DNA of 64,000 nucleotides from Branchiostoma floridae. Taxonomy: Eukaryota; Chordata; Leptocardii; Amphioxiformes; Branchiostomatidae. A program made the translations under genes and the position numbers. Below are positions 59,010 to 64,000 of this stretch, piece by piece; position 1 is the first letter of the stretch, and every line of letters starts with the position of its first letter. The stretch spans positions 17,382,849 through 17,446,848 of the forward strand of contig NC_049988.1 in NCBI RefSeq assembly GCF_000003815.2. Direction: 5' to 3'. The notes under the pieces are model-generated. The model had not been told where the DNA came from, ran no database searches, and was given only the letters and a program-made list of their open reading frames with translations.

Positions 59010-59840
59010 TGAAACACTTCTCTTCTGTAGGTTGGATCTTAAATTGTAACAACTCCCCTTTACTACAAATACATGCATGGGCTGAAGCATAGCCGGCCAT
59101 ATTAGAAAAAGCAACCAACCATTGGTTTCTGGGTCAGAGAACTCTGCAACCATAACAGGATACTAAAACAAAGTGGTCTCATTTTTCTTCATGCTAACAT
59201 ATGCCGATCCATTGCATAGGTCAACATACATCTCCTACATTGAAACTACATACTAAAAGACATTTCAAGAGGTAATTAGCACTTGTATCTTTGCTAAAAG
59301 AGTGTCCTAGATCATTTTGGAATGCAAGCCTTTCATTTTAACGACCTCTCCTAAGCTTCAGAAGCTTTGGCATTGTGACAGCGCTAAAACTACAAACTCA
59401 ATCCTTCTTTCAAGAAGACCATACCAAATGCATACCATGGGTGTGGATTAGAAAATGTGCAAAAGAAAAAGACCCTCCCATTTTTTTGCAGCCATGTTGG
59501 CCAACACCCGGCAGCCATCTTCTTCTAAAGGGGTCGGCACACAATCAAGACCACTAAATTAACATTCCTGCGGCCGTACCCTGATCACCATTGCTGATCA
59601 AACAAGAGGAGATTTTTCCTTCTCACAATCTAGCCTGCAAAGATGCAAAGGAAGAAATACAGAAGTTGTCTTTACCTAGGGTATTCCAGCATTCTGGTGT
59701 GACGTGGGAGTGTAAATGTGACGTAGGATGAGGTCCTAGGGATTCATGTACATGCGGCTTGGCCCAATCTTGCCTCCCTGCCACGTGGTCAGGCCTGCTC
59801 TCAACCTGATGACCATCTGACACCCAACTGGTCAGGGGGT

Positions 59841-59854
59841 CATGAATATTCATG
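59841..59854. promoter_or_regulatory. 14-bp palindrome of POU-dimer type
   Basis: CATGAATATTCATG is a perfect palindrome containing ATGAATATTCAT, the MORE-like arrangement bound by POU homodimers. It lies among TGACC half-sites and near CACGTG at 59782. Confidence 0.35.
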
Positions 59855-62739
59855 TAACCACGCCCTAAAGGGTCAACAGGTATCCCAGGAACCATTGTGG
59901 TGGTCAGGACCATTAGAAGTGACCAGGGGAGGTTTGCCATATAATAAATCTTAGCAAGAATTATTGGGAGACATTCTGTTGAAGACCAAGAAAAAATACT
60001 ATAACAACATACCTGATGCAATTATACAAAAATTAGGTTTTAACTTTAATGCAAAATTTTTCTCTATTGTCTTAAATACATGTTCCAAAAGTGGCACACA
60101 AATTGTTTTGTGAATGAAGAACTTTGTGTTTTATGGCTTTTATGGCCAACAAAATAGTGCCAAAGGATATCTATACCTTACATACCTCTACTGCAAATGT
60201 TATAATTGAACAAGTTCATAGTTTTCGATACACAGTAAAATGTTTACACTCCTGTATCATTTTCTTGCCGGCAGGCTATTTCGGTTCATTTGAATTGTTC
60301 ATTCTAGGTACACTGAAGAGTGATAGATGTCACTCAAAACGTCCAGAATTTAACCTGTTTTTTATCCAGTTGTAGAGATTGAATATTGCATTTGAATGTT
60401 ATTTCAAAGCATCGAAGTTAGACTTTGGATTCAGTGACGGGTGCATAGCAGGCTGATGGGGAAAAGAACGGTCCTTAGTGGAAAAGCACTTTTAAAACTT
60501 TCCCGAACACCTAGCTGAATTAAATTTGCATGACTCCTGTCACCTCTAACAATGTGTCTAGCGTTCAAAAGCCTTTCATGCTATTGTGAAATCAAACCAT
60601 TATAATGTCTAAGCTGGTAGCAAATGGAACATTTCACAAAATGAACAATCATGTGAGCAGAGTAAAAAACCTCCGTGTACCACTTTTTATCGGGACACTA
60701 CCCACATATGTAGACTGATACTTGATCAACCTTTTCTCGCAAAGCTAACAATAATCGTTACAGAGTGCTCTGCTGATATTACATTTTGCTGATTAGTCCT
60801 TGGAACGTACATTATTGGGAAGCAATTGTTGCTCTCCTGATTACAACATGTCCGAACAAGGCTCCACAATAAGATTAAAGTCGCATCAAAAACCAAAGAC
60901 ACTAAACCATTCCACAAATACCCCGCCAAAGCGTCCCAGGCAATTACAGATAATATCAAAAGCTGTGATGATTTTGGCATTTGGGTGTCTGGGCTGCCAT
61001 TGTGAAAGTTTGAAATCCCAGTTGCCACCAGCGGTAGTTCCCTTATCAGCGCCAACATTTGTCGGGCGCGCTAGACACAACGTCGCAACAATGACATCGT
61101 CAAATGGAACTCTTCTGCCACAGTGACATCATTGCATAAGTCATGTCTTAACAGGCTCTCAGGCACCATCTTGTTTGCAGCTACTTGTTTGCAGAAATTT
61201 TAACCTTTCGAAACTTCCTTTCCAACAGATTGCCGCTTTCTTGCGAAGCACTCAACAGCTACATTTACCTACAGGGGATTCCGTCTGTCTTGCTAACCGA
61301 TTTTGCATGGCTGACAAAGTAGACCAGCATTTATGAATGATGACAGCCTAACAATTTTATCTACGATTGCAGAGTGGCACAAGATCGCTGAGAAGCCAGC
61401 ACCCATGCGAGATAACGCAACAATTTCTGGCTGCTCCGTTGGATCCATCCCTCACTGACAGATTATTGCTATAATTCGATACTTCAGTAGACGACTGCAC
61501 AATAAAGTATTCTGGGGTCAAGAAGAAAGTCTTCCTCTCAGCGATAAACTAATTTGGCCTCTTAGATCCCTACAGATTGTCTGCAGAATAAGTCTATTTC
61601 CCTCATTTTTTTCCTAGTAATGTAAGATAATTGAGGTATTTACCATGACCCAGGAAAATTAGAATACTAGGATCTTTTCCGTGTTGAAAATGTTTATAAA
61701 CTGTACTTATTATACAATACATTACCTTGTCTTAATCAAATTAACAATCAGGAATATAACTATAATCCACAAAACGAAATATTAAAAAAACTTCTTTTGC
61801 TTTCCTTTCCTTTTGTAGTCCATAACATGAATTAGCCACTGGTGTAAAATATAACTTAGTTTGTTTTCACAGGAAAAAAGCTAGATGTTACAAGTTGGTA
61901 CATGTACGCTGATCTTCTGACACTTGCGTAATTTGAATATACGACTAAACAGCTGCTGCAGCTGACCTTTGCCCTGTGATGCAATGAGGTCATGGGATGA
62001 CCTCACACTGGCATGACTAAAATGTGGGCAGAAAGGATTCAATTCAGTGGAATCATCAACACTTTCTATTTATCAGGAGGCCACCGCAAGAGACATCTTC
62101 ATGCAAATCAGTATACAGATTTATTTTTTCATTCTCAAACATCTTTACTGTGTATGGGAATTTTCCAAGAGGACATGACCCCAAAGCTGGTGCCAAGCCA
62201 TGAATTTCTTTTTATCTTATCGTAGGTGACCACTTGCATCATAAAAATATCTTCATCTGCTAGCTTAAATGGCCGGCTCTCTCATATCATAATTGGAATA
62301 AAACAGGCACCACAGATCGATAGTTCCACTCACTAACGTCAATGGTGATAAGGAAATGGGTAGGAAAGTGGGGTTTTGATTTGGTCAGGCTAGTAAAAGT
62401 AACTTGTTTTAATAAGCATATACATGGCGTAACATACGATATGGCACTTGCAATTGACAAGAATATCATTATTTCCAAGCTAGGTTTTGAGAATCATGTG
62501 CCATGACCTTCGTCAAGGACAAGAATATTTTCCATGGGTGAAAATGAAAAATAACCATAAAACTACAATATGAGCAAAGTCATTTTTCCATCAGTCAATA
62601 TTTTATTTCAGAGCTCTTGACAATATGATGGAAATCTACACCAATGCATTATCTCACTGGAAAACCATTTGTTTGTTTATTTGTATTGCATATCCGGTAA
62701 ACCTCCTCATGACATAACACACCAGGATTGTACTAGTTT

Positions 62740-63020
62740 GAACTGCTTTTTTATTCACTAACACTGGGAAGGACCCCTTCTATTTTCGATAGGCGTGGTG
62801 GGTTTTTAAGATGCTCGAGGTGTGGCTCTCCTCAAACACAGGACCTCCATTTAATATCCTATCGGAGTGATGACCCTAACCAAAGCTAGGTACTCATGTT
62901 CACCTGAGTGAAGAGAGGAAAGTCCTGTAAAGTGCCGTTTCCAAGGGCGCACGATCGGTGGCACATCAACCAAGAACCTCAGGTTTTTGAATCAAATTGT
63001 ACCACGCGACCCCACACTAT
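62740..63020 (-). mobile_element. tRNA-derived SINE, near full length
   Basis: The plus strand carries the whole element in antisense: CACTGGGAAGGACCCCTTC, TGTGGCTCTCCTCAAACAC, GGACCTCCATTTAA, GAAAGTCCTGTAAAGTGCC, then GGTGGCACATCAACC and a decayed B box ending at CACGCGACCCC. Pieces match the SINE fragments at 3.2 and 5.5 kb. I recognise this layout from lancelet and other deuterostome SINEs. Confidence 0.65.
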
Positions 63021-63560
63021 GTAGTACCCAACCTTTCCTTCTATCTATATGATCTGCTACAAATTAGGTTTCTTTCCAGTATTTTCCCAACTTCCAACCA
63101 ATGTTGGTATTTGGAAAGAAAATCCAAAAACATTTGCACGCAGTCTGAAGTGTGGATCATGAGATGCTGACTTAACTAATGGCAGAGGGTTCTACGCAAA
63201 AGTAATTCCATCAGCCTTCGTTAGCATCTGTTGGTTAACCAAGCTGGCAAACATCCATACTCTCGAAAAGTTCCTTTGGCTCAAGGCAGATCCGAGAATA
63301 AGACAGAGCTTTTCTTGTCTGGATTATAATTACAAGTATTAGCTAGATCAAAGCCGAGTCATTCTTTCTGGACGTTCCAATGCGAGGAATTTCAACCAAG
63401 TCCATGTGAATTCCCCAAGGCACACTTAAAGACTTCTTGGCAGGAAATGTAGGGAGAAGTGCCAAGGTTTTCACCATAGACCATGCCCAGGTGCTGGGCT
63501 CAATCTGTCGCCCTTCGAGGCAGCACGGCTAGACAACGAACGGCTGCACGTCCTGTGTAG

Positions 63561-63944
63561 NNNNNNNNNNNNNNNNNNNNNNNNNNNNNNNNNNNNNNNN
63601 NNNNNNNNNNNNNNNNNNNNNNNNNNNNNNNNNNNNNNNNNNNNNNNNNNNNNNNNNNNNNNNNNNNNNNNNNNNNNNNNNNNNNNNNNNNNNNNNNNNN
63701 NNNNNNNNNNNNNNNNNNNNNNNNNNNNNNNNNNNNNNNNNNNNNNNNNNNNNNNNNNNNNNNNNNNNNNNNNNNNNNNNNNNNNNNNNNNNNNNNNNNN
63801 NNNNNNNNNNNNNNNNNNNNNNNNNNNNNNNNNNNNNNNNNNNNNNNNNNNNNNNNNNNNNNNNNNNNNNNNNNNNNNNNNNNNNNNNNNNNNNNNNNNN
63901 NNNNNNNNNNNNNNNNNNNNNNNNNNNNNNNNNNNNNNNNNNNN
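63561..63944. other. Assembly gap (N)
   Basis: 384 undetermined bases. No coding claim can be made across it. Confidence 1.
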
Positions 63945-64000
63945 TGGCATCAATACTTCTATCAGACTTATCTTTATAACATCTAGCCCGCTTTAATCTG

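Larger units (their letters stand above)
57500..62739. other. Non-coding interval
   Basis: Contains a direct repeat (58897-59009), a POU-type palindrome (59841-59854) and one CACGTG (59782). No gene recognised. Confidence 0.55.

Noticed and set aside
59623-60021. 132-codon minus-strand frame with a signal-peptide-like stretch (MANLPWSLLMVLTTTMVPG)
   Set aside because: No family match, a composition driven by repeated TGACC/GGTCA words, and an isolated position. I would need transcript evidence.
63471-63953. 160-codon frame spanning the N gap
   Set aside because: Almost all codons are undetermined bases.
1-64000. Bacterial-type features, CRISPR arrays, operons, tRNA or rRNA genes
   Set aside because: The window is intron-rich animal DNA. 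The tRNA-like boxes seen belong to SINEs, and no regular spacer array or rRNA sequence was found.

Overview
The window looks like nuclear DNA of an invertebrate chordate, most likely a lancelet (Branchiostoma). Short conserved coding exons with GT..AG borders sit in long introns. The two recognisable genes are closest to their vertebrate orthologues but clearly diverged, and the tRNA-derived SINE pieces resemble those I know from lancelets. The species call is inference; no marker sequence proves it.

Layout. 1-0.9 kb: two tandem repeat arrays of about 138-145 bp period. 1.28-6.08 kb, + strand: the last seven exons of a USP40-type ubiquitin-specific protease (426 residues plus stop, all splice phases consistent); the catalytic domain lies upstream of the window. 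6.1-7.1 kb: decayed tandem copies of the terminal exon and its 3' UTR, cut by another repeat and by a small inverted-repeat transposon. 7.1-9.0 kb: intergenic, one SINE. 9.03-32.27 kb, - strand: 14 coding exons of an IGF2BP/IMP (ZBP1, Vg1RBP) RNA-binding protein, covering RRM2, four KH domains and a Q/P-rich tail, with a candidate 3.6 kb 3' UTR carrying two let-7 type sites. The genes are convergent, tail to tail. RRM1 and the start codon were not found. 32.3-63.5 kb has no convincing coding exon and is probably the large 5' intron and/or upstream DNA of IGF2BP. 63,561-63,944 is an assembly gap.

The most unusual part is 37.3-57.5 kb. By eye I count 36 CACGTG palindromes there (about 5 expected) against 3 in the first 37 kb. 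They often lie 50-80 bp apart and recur with E2F-like GCGCGAA/GCGCCAAA, a TTCAAA/TTYRAA block, the 12-mer AGACATGCAAAT, and perfect direct repeats of AGGTCA-type half-sites (three DR4, one DR2, one DR1, one DR0). This is either an old dispersed repeat family or a large regulatory hub; the sequence alone does not decide.

A second theme is local exon duplication: three USP40 exons and one IGF2BP exon each have a nearby broken or shortened copy. Functionally, USP40 removes ubiquitin from proteins, while IGF2BP binds, localises and stabilises mRNAs such as MYC and IGF2. Nothing in the sequence suggests that they work together beyond being neighbours.
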